Positions 11,641 to 23,490 of a DNA stretch of 64,000 bases are shown in pieces (the stretch's first letter is position 1; every line of letters starts with the position of its first letter). Source of the DNA: Straminergon stramineum (Eukaryota; Streptophyta; Bryopsida; Hypnales; Calliergonaceae); contig OY987265.1 in NCBI GenBank assembly GCA_963920665.1, positions 44,397,001 to 44,461,000 on the forward strand. The letters run 5' to 3'. Both the position numbers and the translations under genes were made by a program. The notes beneath the pieces are model-generated. The model made no database searches and was not told the DNA's origin. It saw only the letters and a program-made list of their open reading frames with translations.

Positions 11641-12400
11641 AATGCTATAAGTTTTACTCTTGATGAATATTTTTTACCAACTATGTTAGTAGAGATAAGA
11701 GATCACTTCCTTGAATTGTATTGATATCTAAGCTCTTGGTAAAACTCTTCATCAAGGATAAAATTTGATAACATTTTTCAAATCACTTAAGTAGTGCAAC
11801 ATTCCAACACTTAATTTTATTATTTGTCTATTGCATACTACTTGAATTCCTCAAAAACCACATCGTCTTTAAATCCAATTGGATGGAATTTTTGATAAAT
11901 AACCTATTTGCCTTCAAATATAAAACTAAATTTTTAAAAATGTATTATTTGAAGATTATGTGATTGCCATTTTAGTGCATCCACTACAATATGTGTAAAG
12001 AAACAACACCTAAGTGTAACCCCTTTTTCAAACCAATCCTACAAATTCTTGCCTAAAATGTACTACCTCTATGTTCATGAGGGCCTAACTACTTAGGGTA
12101 TCTTTTGGATTCACCTATTTTCAATAGTTTGAAAATTCTTAGTACATTTGTTCATATGGTGTCCAAAAATTGCTTAAGAAGGGATTAAATTTGGAACAAT
12201 CTTTTGACTTTGGGCAAGATCCAACAAGAAAATTAGGCAATTTATTAAGAAGAACATTGCTCAATTGCTTATTTGGATGCAATTGGGTATAAGGTAAAAA
12301 AACCCAATGCCATGAGTCATCAAATTCCAACATCTACACTACCCTCCCATTTGCATAATCACCCACCCATTAAATCAATCTTAGTAACCCTTTAGCATTA
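11641..12400. other. AT-rich intergenic, nothing recognised
   Basis: Only short chance ORFs occur, and no repeat ends could be delimited. Composition begins to shift toward higher GC past 12.4 kb, into the flank of the channel gene. Confidence 0.3.
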
Positions 12401-13773
12401 GGACAACGCACTTGGAGAAGGGAGTCAAGGGACATGACAACTTGTGATTTTGCATGACTCTACCCATGCTCTATTAAATAAGTCTCGAAAACTTTGAAAG
12501 ATCACAGAGAATTCATTTCTTGTTGATTATCTTAATCCTACTTGCAAATGACTTCTCTCAAACTTCTCACTCTCAGATTGACAGATAGCTTCTCCAAGGT
12601 ACGTAGGGTAACAAATCAGCTTGATAATAGGCATGTTTACCTCAGTTACCTTATGTGCACACGAACATTCAATTGAAAACTAAGGAGTAAGGACTACGGT
12701 CGGCAAAAATATCAATTTCCAAACTTCTTCCAAGGTACGGTCGGTCGACATCATTCGACAACCTGTCAACGATCAGAAAATATCTCAAAACTTCAGAAGC
12801 GCTTCTAAACGTCAGTGTACCAACTTGCCAACCAGCTGTGTGTAAAAATCACAGCCATAGGAAATTGAGAACGTATCAGTAGTTCAGTACTAAACTACAC
12901 AGCAAGTGATTGCAATGTAACTTAAAGTAATTCAGAGCGTCTGAGTCCAGCTCCCTGAAAACACGGTTACATCGTACGTCCTGCAACCTTACTTTTCGGA
13001 CGCCCTGGTCAGCAGAGCCAGAGCCACTTACATCAAACGTTTACGTACAACATCAGAGTATTAAGAGTACGTACACTCAGTCTCCCAGTCTCCTCGACCC
13101 AGGCGACGGAAGCTGTCAAGAAGCAGAAGGCCATCGATCGATCCCAGTCTTGCAGTCCACGCCAATTCTCCCTTCCGACATGGTGCTAATTTCCACCGGA
13201 CCTTCTTCGATCTCAACGCTTTAAATACTGTGAATTGGACAAAGCACTCTTCACTCAGCTTGAATTGCACGCGTGACGATCAATCTCCAGCATTGGAATT
13301 TAGTTCCATCTTAGCTTGCTATCATTCAAGCTTGCTAATTAATGACCGGGCCGATTGGGTCTGATTGGGGTTGTTCCGACCACTTACCTGAATTTCGAAA
13401 CACTGCAGTGATCTCGATCTTCAACGATTTGAATCACTTCAACCTGAAATTCATCTGAGCATTTCACCTGGCCAGGAAATTCATGTTTCGATCGGTGCAG
13501 CATCAATTACGGTGCTAGCTTGTGGAGTGATCGACAAGTCGATCCAGGTTGAGATTTCGAATTCACGCTGCAATTGCATCTTGCTGTTAGTCAAGATTCT
13601 GTAGCATTCGAGCTCCGATATTTACGGTTCCTTGGAATCTCGCAATGCTGCTGCAGGTTGTGGGGAATTTGATTTGAACCAATCTACTGCGACAGGAGAT
13701 CGATCGAATTTGGAACTGAGTACGTCCGAGCATTCTTCAAGAATATCGGGCCGGGAATCTAGATCTATCAAAG
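12401..13773 (+). promoter_or_regulatory. probable promoter / 5' leader region of the bestrophin gene
   Basis: GC and CpG content rise clearly from about 12.6 kb up to the ATG at 13774, the usual appearance of a plant gene's proximal promoter and leader. No convincing TATA box was found. There is an in-frame stop (TGA, 13717-13719) 57 nt before the ATG, so the coding region cannot extend upstream without splicing. A leader exon carrying a transit peptide could lie here but no candidate fits the frame. The extent is inferred from composition only. Confidence 0.35.
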
Positions 13774-15908
13774 ATGCATCGCAACGAAGTCTACAGCCAC
13801 GTCGACTGGCGCCGCCACAAATCCCCTTATCGCCACGGCCGCCACCTCTACACCATCATCCACTCCGGCGTCATCGGCTCTCTCTTCGCCCCCGTCACCC
13901 TCTGCACCCTCCTCGCCGTCTTCGTTTCAACTCTCAACCACAGTTGTGATATATCACTCACAGTCCCCACCATGCCCTTCACGCTCACAGCACCAGTCAT
14001 CGCCCTCCTGCTCGTCTTCCGCACGAACTCCTCCTACCAAAGGTTCGATGAGGCAAGAAAAGCCTGGGGTTCCAATGTGAACCGCACCAGGGACGTGGCG
14101 AGACAGGCGCTCGCTTGGATTAGAAACCCTGGGGATAAACCGAAGTTGCAGTGCTTGTTGAGGTATGTGAAGGTGTTTGGGTTTTGTCTCAAGGACCATT
14201 TGACGGAAGGAGCAGAGTTGCGGGATGAGGTTGTCGGGGTGCTGGAGATGGAGGAAGTGGAGGGGGTGATGAGTGCGCAGAACAAGCCGACCTATGTCTT
14301 ACAGGTACGTACGTGGTGAGCATCTGGTTAATTAAGCCCACAATCCTTAGCTTACATTGCTAAATATTTGCAATTTCTTTTATTGTCAGTACGTGGATTT
14401 ATTACAAGGATTTTTCTACTTAGGTAACTAGCTACACATGAATTTGAAGGGTTTCGCAACGTTTTTAGCCAAATTAACGTTTTAATTGGAACACGCTTAG
14501 AGGAACGTTGTTTCAGCAAGCATGGAAAGTTTGGAACGTACAAGCTTAAGCAAAGTCACATATCTGTTCCGAAACGCTGTTCACATTGGATCCCCCATTG
14601 AAGTTCTAATCGTAGTGATAGAAACGTTGAATGTCAAGTTTAGAATCAAGTTCTAATATTGTCGATCAGCAACGTTTTCAGTGTTTTGTTTCACTAGCAT
14701 TCAAACCTTACTGCGGAAATCGTGGCTGAGAAAGCCTGAATTGGCTAGTTGCCACAGGCTGAATTTTCATTTGTCCAAATTTTCAATTGAGCCTGCTTCC
14801 TAAACATTTTAGCATAGTTCTTAGTTACTTATTCAGGTGTGTCTGAGGTTTTGTTGGGAGTCAGAAAGTGATTAAATCACGAGTATCTTTGCATGCATTT
14901 CGGGACAACGGATGAAAATTTATGAATTTTGAAAGTGCTGAGAATCGGGGTACTCAGAAATGAACTTAGAACCTGTTAAATAGAACTTTTAGGCGAGAAT
15001 CTGCAGAGTTAGGGCAAATAGGTTTGATTCAATGAGGTGTAGTTTCCTGAAGTGGAAGCATTATTCGAAATTTCACAGTCAAGCAAAATGCATTGCACAT
15101 GGTTAAACTGCACTGAGTTCTTTGCTGTGCTGTAGTGTATGGTGAAATTCCAATTGTCTGCCCAATGGCCGGAGTTCACTGGGCATTCAATTGCCGCTGT
15201 CAGTTGTGGGAATTTTTCGAATTTATTCTTGGGTAGAAATGAGCTGAATTTTTAAGCTTTTGTAGAAAGAATTGAAGTGGACAATTAGTTTTTTTCCCTC
15301 TCAAATAGAACATCGAATCAAAAATTGAACCAAGTGCAATTCTATGTGGGCATGATTGTCGAAATGGAACTGAATTTTGAACTTGATGGATCGAACAGGT
15401 GATATCAGAGATCATCAGTCAATGCCAGCTTACAAACTGGGAGAGGATTACAATGGACAAGAATCTGACCCAATTTCACGACAATGTGGGGGCTTGTGAG
15501 CGCATTTTCAAGACCCCGATTCCAGTGGCGTACACGCGGTTGACGTCCCGGGTTCTGCTGCTGTGGCACATGGTTTTGCCGTTTGCTCTATGGGAGGAAT
15601 GTGGGTGGCTGACGATCCCCGTGACTTTCATGAGCAGTGCGGCGCTTTTTTATATTGAAGAAGTGGGGGTGTTGATTGAGGAGCCGTTTTGGATTCTGGC
15701 GCTCAGTTCCATTAGTGCGGGGATTGTTACAAGTGTGGATGGGTTAGCTGCGGCGCACAAGGAAACCCCGATGATGACTTGGGGTTTGTCGTCGGAGCGA
15801 CGCAGCAAGGACCATGTGGTGATCAATTTCGACAGGTCGAAATCGTCGGATGGCATGAGACCAGAGGATTTGAATATTGTGCTCACCAGAATGAAGTCGG
15901 TGTGCTGA
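13774..15908 (+). CDS. VCCN1-like: bestrophin / VCCN-like chloride channel (2 exons)
   Basis: Two exons, 13774-14304 and 15399-15908, join in phase 0 across a 1094-bp GT-AG intron (donor CAG/GTACGT, acceptor AACAG/GT) to give 346 residues. The product belongs to the bestrophin / UPF0187 anion channel family. In plants, VCCN proteins are thylakoid voltage-dependent chloride channels that adjust the membrane potential and proton gradient in fluctuating light. Family landmarks are visible: LLLVFRTNSSYQRFDEARKAWG-type segment at residues 78-99, IPVAYTRLTSRVLLLWH at 218-234, and the acidic IEEVGVLIEEPF at 263-274. Hydrophobic helices lie around 31-52 and 69-82. Known VCCN proteins carry a chloroplast transit peptide of about 70 residues before the domain. 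Here only a few residues precede it, so a leader exon may be missing from this model or the protein may be targeted elsewhere. The family call is strong; the thylakoid role is inferred. Confidence 0.9.
14305..15398 (+). other. intron of the bestrophin gene
   Basis: A 1094-bp phase-0 intron starting GTACGT and ending CGAACAG. It holds no recognisable element or ORF. Confidence 0.85.
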
Positions 15909-17964
15909 TCAGCACATTTTCACAATCATCGATCAGGGCTTCATCGATCATGTACAGTACATGCCAATGACAAAAGATATCCATCTTGCTGGAGGGCTAG
16001 TTTTGAACAGTTGATTGATTTCTTTCGTTTCAGAAATGGGACTCCCTGTTCCGACTTGTTTTGGAAGTTCAACTCTTAAATATTTTTGCTTCCGAAGTGG
16101 GATTTTTGTATTTTGTTTAGACACTTGGTGGTAACCAGAAGCCCCAGCAGGCGCCATTTTTAACCCTTGAACGACGTTGTAGACACTAAGTGTCTGATGG
16201 ATGACTTCACCTGAGACTGTAGGATGGAAAAGAAACGTTTTTTCATCAGATACTTTTTTTTTTGAAGTTTTTTGAGTACATTTTCAATGAATAGTATTGC
16301 AAATTCTCTCATATGACATTATTAGTGTCTTTTCTAAAGAAGATTCACGATGCTTGATGAATGATGTATCACCCTTGTTATTACTAGTATATTTTGGCCA
16401 TTTCTTGCTATTTATTATTGATGTGAATTTTAACCTTAAAAGTGGTATTTTTGGAAATGAAGTCCACCGTATGAAATGAAACTTATCAAGTGTGGTTTTT
16501 ACCCCAAAATTTTGAAAAATTCATAAATTTCAATATTTTATGGCAATATGAATTTTGGGCCTAGAACCATGTTTTGTTGATTTTCTAATTTTAGATTGAC
16601 ATGGTAACTTTGATTTATACCATAATAATGTACACTATATTCTACATCTATGATGGAATTTTCAGATTTTTGAGTATATTTTGTATTTGATATGAATTTT
16701 CTTCATTTCATTCTTAAATAAATTATAATATTAGTTTAATTTTTTCCAAAAAAGAATTGAAAATTTGATGACCTGTAGTAGTCATATGATTTCATCTCTG
16801 AAAAATAAAAATAAAATGTTTCAGTCATATCTAGTTGCGAAATGGCAGCAAACAGAGTGATGGACAATGAGGCTTGCAATCAGTGGTCATGGCCCCCAGG
16901 GCCTTCCTGTATTTTACATATGGGATCTCATGTTTCAACAGCAAGCATTGTATCGACAATTGGGAATTTCATCGGCAAATTATACCAATGCCAAATTGAT
17001 TTGACAAGACCTGAGCAATTCAAGATATTTTCAGTGAGAGCCACTCTAACTTGTCTCTATCCAACATGAGCTTTAAAGTATATGACCTGTTTCTAACAAT
17101 GTTAAACATTTTAGCTTATGTCCAATTTGAGTGATGGTAGGGGAGATAATTTTCTCCAATCAAGGAATATAAATAATGAATATTGCAATATTTTTTACTA
17201 ATTAGTATAAATTAAGGAAGTGTAAATTATTGTTTGATTGTTCTCAACATATAGGCAAACCTATTTCCGAGAAGCACGAAATTAAAAATTCATTGGTCTT
17301 AGCAACTTTATTAGGTGTCAATGTGTAATTTATCATGTAGTAATGAAATTGCTAAGGGCATATTTACACCATTGTATCAATAACTTGGAACTTTGGGTTG
17401 GTACCATAGCTATCTTCCAATCAAAACACTCCATTTCGTTGTGCTCCAATCCAAAGTTTTTTGGTGTAAACAGGCCCTAAGACCACATCATTACGCTCAT
17501 TCATGAAAATAAGTCACCCTATCTTGCGCAAATGGGGCCCTAGTTGGAAATATGTCATTTACTTTGCATTCATGAGTTTTGTATATGTTTCAAAGGACAT
17601 GCAGTTATCCATGTGCTTTATTTGGTCTTTTGTGTACCCTTCATGAAATCCAAGCATTTCTCCATTTGTAAATCCCCGTATCATTCCAAAGTGGTCCCAA
17701 CAATGCAAATTGTAATCTAAATCAAGGTAACCACCCCAAATTGTGTCCATTTAAACAATAGTTGGTCATTGTTTCTATTGTTAAAATCTCTCATTTTTTG
17801 ATGTTGGATCTTATTGGAAGTAATTAAAATATTATTCTAGATTATCTTCTTATGTATTTTATCAATATTGTCTAAATCAACTTGAATTTTCAAAATTGTA
17901 CCACATACAAAAGATGTATCCAAAAGCAATTCAACCTTAGCTCTTGTAAATAGAGGCAATACAT
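15909..17964. other. 3' flank of the channel gene and AT-rich intergenic
   Basis: No further gene is supported. At 16160 there is a TTAACCCTTGAACGACG motif whose following 100 bp resemble the reverse strand of the G elements (GTGTC...ATGGATGA), so a decayed G element end lies about 250 bp past the stop codon. Its partner end was not found. A 63-codon minus-strand frame at 17750-17559 has protein-like composition but matches no family I know. Confidence 0.35.
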
Positions 17965-19267
17965 TTAACCCCTAAAAGACCAACCTACGTTTTTTGGATG
18001 TATAGCAATTTTGGGTAGGTACATCTGGCTGGAGATTTCCATATTTTTGACCCAAATTTTAAGAGAAGGTGCAGACAAGGAATATCTTTTAGACGCACAA
18101 AATCTTATTACATTTGGAAATACGAGTCAAAAGTTATGGCCTAATATGTTGCTTTTTTTCATAAATGGGCAGTCCAGGCAGATTTTTAAAAATCACTTTT
18201 TTCAAAAACTGAAATTTGAAATTGGTTTTCTAGAATTATGTATACTTGGAAAGCTTTGAATCGTTCCATTTTGATCAAGGAGTCAAAAGTTATGAGGATT
18301 TTTTGTTTGCGGGCAATTATGGATTCTCTACTCTAAAATAAACTTCAAAGTCCTTTATCTTACTCAATTTTCAATATTTTTGGAAAAAAATAAAATCATA
18401 TGATGTAGATTGTTTATTATAACATTGCAACCATTGGGATTGGCATTTTTCAATTCCATAATTAAATTCTTAACAATTTTGTATTTTGAATCATTCTCTA
18501 CTACTCTCTACTTACTATTTTTTTCCTATATGTTGTACAATTCCAAATGATCTGAAATTTTCAAGCATGTGGCCAACTTATCTAGGAACAGGGTTGTTCT
18601 ATCGAACACATTTTGGGGTTGGGTGTCAATTTGTTCGTCTGATGTCATGTATTGTACAAGACGAGTATCGTGTATACATGACAATTTTGACGAATAAAGC
18701 CTTATCCTAACAGCAGAGATAATTTGAAATCTCATTTTATTTATGATCCATAATTAAGAATGTAATAAGTGATTATTAAATTGAGACACTTCAATAAAAT
18801 GAAACTCAAATATGTCAAGATTGGAAATAGAAAGTGTTTTATTTGAAAGTCAACCTTAAAGTTGACTTTATTAGACGGACAAGGGGGTCTACTAGACGTG
18901 TTGGACGTCGTATTCGTCGTGTTGTCGAGTTGTTCGGCCAAACAACCATGTCTAGGAAAAAGAATCCAAAGAAGCACCACCATTTTGGACATTTTTTCAT
19001 AGAAAAGTGATCTTGTGAAGTGCAGCTGCCCCATTTTTTGCAAGGCCCAAAAAATGATTTCAGTGAATTTAAATGCTTATATCTTGCAATCCATGCGGTG
19101 GAAATTTCTGAAATTTTTACCACATGCTCTCAAGTCAGTATACTACAAGATCCTACAGTTACATGTGTCAAAAAAAAGTTTTATTTTAAAAATTTGGCAC
19201 TTGTACTAAAAATGGCAGTTTTGAAGCATTTTCAGTGAAAACATAGTTGTAGAACTTTAGGGGTTAA
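17965..19267 (+). mobile_element. F-family element, copy F2, carrying a nested insertion
   Basis: This 1303-bp element runs from TTAACCCCTAAAAGACC to GAACTTTAGGGGTTAA with both TTAA copies intact. Interior landmarks match F1, F3 and F4. It is about 370 bp longer than the others because another element (18589-18950) has inserted into it. No ORF of transposase type. Confidence 0.7.
18589..18950. mobile_element. hAT-like MITE nested in F2
   Basis: A 362-bp insertion absent from the other F copies. It begins CAGGGTTGTTCTATCGAAC and its opposite end, reverse-complemented, begins CATGGTTGTTTGGCCGAAC, giving imperfect terminal inverted repeats of about 19 bp. The 8-bp sequence TCTAGGAA directly flanks it on both sides (18581-18588 and 18951-18958), and the undisturbed F4 copy has it once. 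An 8-bp duplication with CAGGG-type ends is the signature of hAT elements. It is too short for a transposase. Confidence 0.7.
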
Positions 19268-20808
19268 GGCAAAAGTTCACATGGATGAATTTTAGAATGG
19301 AATGACAATTAGTCACGTGGTCACCTTATGATAGACATGGATTTCTTGCAATTCCCTCCAAAGAGATTGAATTTCATAGCAATCAATGGTTTAAATGTAG
19401 ATTACAATATCAATAGTGAAACTTTGGCCGCAAATTGATTAATATAGTTGTTGGGTAGGTTCATGATTTAAATAATAGATGTCACAAAATTTGGAAAATT
19501 ATTTTTAGAATGGAAACTAACAATATAATCTTATAGAAATTTTCTATTTATAATATATTTTGAAGCTTATTTGTGAGGGACCACAATTTTTGATGGGCAA
19601 ATTCAATATGATGTGCCACTTTTTGTATCCCAATGCACTCAAAATGAGAAAACTTGGGATTTTCATAAAATTGTGGACACTAGACTCAAGAAACATTTTA
19701 TTAGCCCTTGTGCAAAGTGGCACTACAAATTCCACAAAAAAGAGTTTTATTGATGGAATTTTGAGCTCTAAGTAATTTTGATATTCAAACATATGAATAT
19801 AAAAATCTTGAATAAATTTAGATGTTTTTCATATTTTATAGGTTTATCATTAAATTATTATACATTTATATATATTTAATTGTTTATTTATTTTTTAATC
19901 ATGGAATTTATGCATGAATGAAACCATTGCAAGTGGTGCAAATTTGGAGATTCATAATTGTTGTGGACAAGTAGTCTTGGAAATGTAATCAAAAGGACAA
20001 TGGGATTTTTTTTCATCAATCTATCAACCTAGCTGAATCTTTGTTGATCAATGTACTCTTCTTACATGGTTGCCAATGTGGCATTCACTACCATGTGAGG
20101 TTGGCCACTCAATCTGGAAATGTAGTCAAAAAAGACAATAGGGTTGTTTCTCATCTAATAGCCTAATGGAAACTTTGTCAACGTATTCTTCTACATGGTT
20201 GTCAATGTGGTATTTACTCCTACAGTCCTACATGAGGTTGGACACTCAATTGTGTTGTTGTGCAACTAGATTGCCACTACTAAAACTCATAAAAGCCATA
20301 ATGCACCACTCATTTGCAATTCATTTGATTTTTTTGGAAATGAATAATTTTACAAAATATTTTGAATCTTCATTTTCAAAGAACTTTGACTATGCACAAG
20401 ATTATAAAATGTACCAATCATATGTTTGCATCTTCATTGTCATGTACATTTAAAGGATTTTCAATCTATTTATATTTCTAATCAAATAAAGGAAAAATCT
20501 AACTCTATTTGAAGAAATGTAACTCTAGAAAACCTCCAATTCCACATAAACTTTCAAATCTAAGAAGTTCTAAACTCTTAAGCTCTAAATCTCACAAGAT
20601 CCTAAATTCCCTAACCTAAATTTCTTCATCCTCATGATTAACATTATAGAAAGTTGGAGCTTTGTAGGATTTTTAAAAGTACAATATGTACAATATGAGC
20701 ATAAAATAGTTTCAATTAGTATATATATTGGAATAGTTTTAAAAATTTATCAAAATTGAAGATTCGAAGGAAAGACATTGTTTTGCCATTCACTTTAAAA
20801 AAAAAACA
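19268..20808. repeat. intergenic with a tandem duplication (19978-20250)
   Basis: Two direct units of about 137 bp (starting TGGAAATGTAATC at 19978 and TGGAAATGTAGTC near 20115) lie head to tail. Both contain TACATGGTTG(C/T)CAATGTGG and end GAGGTTGG(C/A)CACTCAAT. Outside this, the interval is AT-rich with no gene or other feature seen. Confidence 0.6.
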
Positions 20809-21388
20809 TTCACCCCTGAAAGATCCTCTTTTAGGAGGTTTACATTTTGAACAACGAATGAATGCAAAAAAATCCTAAATATACAAAAATGTATTTATTC
20901 ATCCACTTATGTTTTGGGAGATTCTTGTGTTAGTACTTTACCATTTGTTTGCAATAGATTTTCTAAACTTTGCTTTGTAAGATCCTATAATTCTAAGGGT
21001 ATAGGTAGGTGTAGCCTCAAAAATTAACATTTTTCGTTCTAAAAATGGCCCTTGAAAAAGAACTTGAAAAAAAATGTAAAATAAAAATATCCAAAAATCA
21101 CTATAACAAGAATTTAACATATCAAATGTGAAGGAAAAAAATTCTTGCAAAAATTACAAATATTCAATCTCCAATTGATTTTGGAAGGAATTTTCAATTT
21201 TTGGCTTCAAATTTGATTGAAAAATATTGGTCTGTATACAAGTTGATCTAACCATGTGTAAATGATTATGGATCATATTTTACTAGTATTGCTTGAGATT
21301 TATCATTAAACTATTATTTTTAGTTGCATTTTGTAATAATCTTCACAGTTTGGAAATTGGAACTATCACTTGGTCCTTGAGGGGTGAA
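20809..21388. mobile_element. TTAA-type element H (full length)
   Basis: A 580-bp element with ends (TTCA)CCCCTGAAAGATCC and GGTCCTTGAGGGG(TGAA); the TTAA copies are mutated at both ends. The element at 53540-53644 is an internally deleted relative in the opposite orientation. The sequence flanking its right end (21389-21990) is also related to the flank of that copy. Confidence 0.5.
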
Positions 21389-21990
21389 AAAATGAAAATT
21401 TAAATGAAATATACACAATCTTGTGAAATTTTAGATTTGAACACATGGAGTTTCCAATTGCATTATCTCATTGAATTTTTGGATAATTTTTGGAGATTTA
21501 GAATGAAGTAGAAACAATGTTTGTTAGGTAATTGTTTCTTGATTTACAATAAATTCCAAAAACGGATGTAATGAAATTAAATTACTATCAAGTTGGACCA
21601 AATCACATGCGGTTTTGAGATGTAAGAACCTTCTCGGGGGGTAGTGAGCAGTTGGAGTAGCAACCTACATGTAAACAAATGATAGGGTATTTTAAAAACA
21701 TGGGGGCTAATAATTATAATTGGATTTAGAATAATATAGGGTATCAAAAATGGCATTGGATGTCTTTAATGTAATATAGGGTATGGAATAATAGGTCCTA
21801 TTAGAAAATTACATAATGATAGCATATGAAAAAATAAAAAAATAAAAAATTCATCCCCCCTATAAAATAGTGGTTGTTCGCACCTACATCCTTATTTTTT
21901 TAACACACTAACCCCCTCACAAAACCTTTAGACATTAAATACCACAATCAAATATATTTCTAAATTCAATTTCCCCTTCTAAACCACATT
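21389..21990 (-). repeat. dispersed repeat, reverse copy of 53215-53539, with a nested insertion
   Basis: Read in reverse, 21990 to 21389 follows 53215 to 53539 (for example AAATGTGGTTTAGAAGG and CCAAATCACATGC-type stretches), except for about 290 bp at 21633-21921. That extra segment begins CTCGGGGGGTAGTG and ends CACTAACCCCCTCAC, so it has inverted ends GGGGG(T)TAGTG, and it lies between near-repeats of AACCTT. It is most simply a small transposon inserted in this copy only. Confidence 0.5.
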
Positions 21991-22686
21991 TTGTTTTGTT
22001 TTTTTCCAATATAATACCATATGTCACCAATGAGTATAAGAATGATTATTCCAAACTTAAGGTTTTGTAACAAATGTAATTATTACGATTTTAACATATA
22101 CAAATAGTCTATGTATATGAATATTCATATATGTAACAAAATCACCAATCCAAGTAATTTATGATTTCTTCTATGGCAACAAGCACAAATGAATAATAGT
22201 GGTAAGAAATTTTAAGCATATTCATATTTGACATTCTAGAAGCCATTAAATCATGAAGTTAAGTCATGTTCATGAAATTAAACCAATTAAATATTAAGAT
22301 TAGTATTGTTCCTCTAATTGATACTACTTTGACATAAAAAAACTCTTCAAATTTTTTTAATTTATTTTTAATTTTATTAGATTTATTGGCAAAGGAGTAA
22401 AAATTTTGTGGTTTTATAAAATATATTATACATGTAGAAAAAAATATAAATTGCAATATATACTAGAAGGATACTCATAGTCTAAACTCAAAAGCCACTC
22501 CTAAGACAAGATTAAAAAAGAAGGAAAAGACATTGGATTGCCTTTAAGGGTTAATATTGGCATAGAAAATCAAGCCAATGATACTAAATTATATCATAAT
22601 CAATGTGGTTTATTTGTAAACACGAAGCACACTTGGCATTGAAATAAATTCCATTTTCATCCTCTGGGTAGAATTGTTATCCAACT
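21991..22686. other. AT-rich intergenic, nothing recognised
   Basis: A CTTTAAGGGTTAA motif near 22540-22553 looks like one end of a TTAA element, but its other end was not found. No gene is supported. Confidence 0.3.
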
Positions 22687-22860
22687 TTGAATTTCTTTTA
22701 CTTTAATTTGTTTATAACTTTGAATGGGTCTTTTACTTTTGATTGTCAATTGTGCAACTATGTATTTGGTGTGGGTCTTTTACTTTTGGTTTACCATTTT
22801 CTGAGAATTAGGAATGGGACTTTTACTTTGGTTGAGATTTTCTATAAATTAAGCATCAAT
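22687..22860 (+). promoter_or_regulatory. candidate promoter with repeated motif and TATA box
   Basis: GGGTCTTTTACTTTT occurs at 22726 and 22773 and a variant, GGGACTTTTACTTTG, at 22816; a partial copy, TTTCTTTTACTTT, lies at about 22691. Spacing is about 43-47 bp. A canonical plant-type CTATAAAT follows at 22842-22849, about 200 bp before the ATG at 23047. The motif contains the complement of the Dof-core AAAG. The arrangement suggests a real promoter for the next ORF; its function is inferred. Confidence 0.4.
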
Positions 22861-23046
22861 CCCGAGCCCCAACAAGGGCCAGTCATTCTCACTCACCTCA
22901 AGTATCAAGTGCTATTCTTTTTCCGCTTGAGACTAGTTCTCTTGGGAGCCATTTGCCATTGCCATCGAATTGCAATTAATCGTGCTCTCTAAGCTAACTT
23001 GCTATTGTCGATAGTGACGAGCCATAGTTCCTTTCCTTCTGCATGC

Positions 23047-23490
23047 ATGGCGATCTCCGTTTTCCAGAGGTTGGGTCCTCGTATTCAATGTGATCGTGAT
23101 TTCCGCAGTGCCAATAATTTCGCGTATCAAACGACAGATGTTGCGCCTTCTCCCATCGCTGCTCCAAAACCCAATAGTCGTCATCGATCGTGGAGACGGG
23201 TCTCTGTGCAGGACCGACAGCAGCTGGGTCTGCATCAAGTCCCTGCTTCTGTGGAGAAGAAATTTGCGTCGCTTCCTGGACTTGGCCCTCAACGTCTTGT
23301 AATCTGCGTGCAAGAGGAGTCAATTGCAATGGAGGAGGCTCCTGCGAGCCTCGATCAATTCAGTGCTCCTACGAGCCTTGATGACTTTAGTACACCGATG
23401 GATCTACAATACGAATATGAAGTGGAGGTACCGAGTGAAGCTAGTCCGATGGAAATCGACTTGACCGGCATATATTACCAGTATTCGTAA
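23047..23490 (+). CDS. hypothetical protein, single exon, 147 residues
   Basis: This ORF runs from ATG at 23047 to TAA at 23488-23490 and is much less AT-rich than its surroundings. I do not recognise the family. The N-terminus (MAISVFQRLGPR) and an internal RRVSVQDRQQLG faintly recall the SVFxRLG / SVxDRLG motifs of plant retrotransposon gag-like proteins. The C-terminal third is acidic and rich in Ser, Asp and Glu, ending in a Tyr-rich tail (YYQYS). A TATA-like box and repeated motifs lie about 200 bp upstream, supporting an independent transcript. An opposite-strand frame of 111 codons overlaps (23329-22994), so the coding strand is not certain. It may be an orphan gene or a fragment of a retroelement gag. 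Confidence 0.4.
   Translation: MAISVFQRLGPRIQCDRDFRSANNFAYQTTDVAPSPIAAPKPNSRHRSWRRVSVQDRQQLGLHQVPASVEKKFASLPGLGPQRLVICVQEESIAMEEAPASLDQFSAPTSLDDFSTPMDLQYEYEVEVPSEASPMEIDLTGIYYQYS

Noticed and set aside
13632..13949. 105-codon Pro/Arg-rich frame overlapping the first bestrophin exon
   Set aside because: It is in a different frame from the channel exon, whose family motifs are clear. Its Pro/Arg/His-rich content is what a GC-rich exon yields in a shifted frame.
17559..17750. 63-codon minus-strand frame with protein-like composition
   Set aside because: It is short, has no neighbouring exon, promoter or recognised domain, and lies in AT-rich repeat DNA.
22994..23329. 111-codon minus-strand frame opposite the orphan ORF
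   Set aside because: The plus-strand frame is longer, starts with ATG and has a TATA box and motif array upstream. The minus frame has no comparable support, although it cannot be fully excluded.
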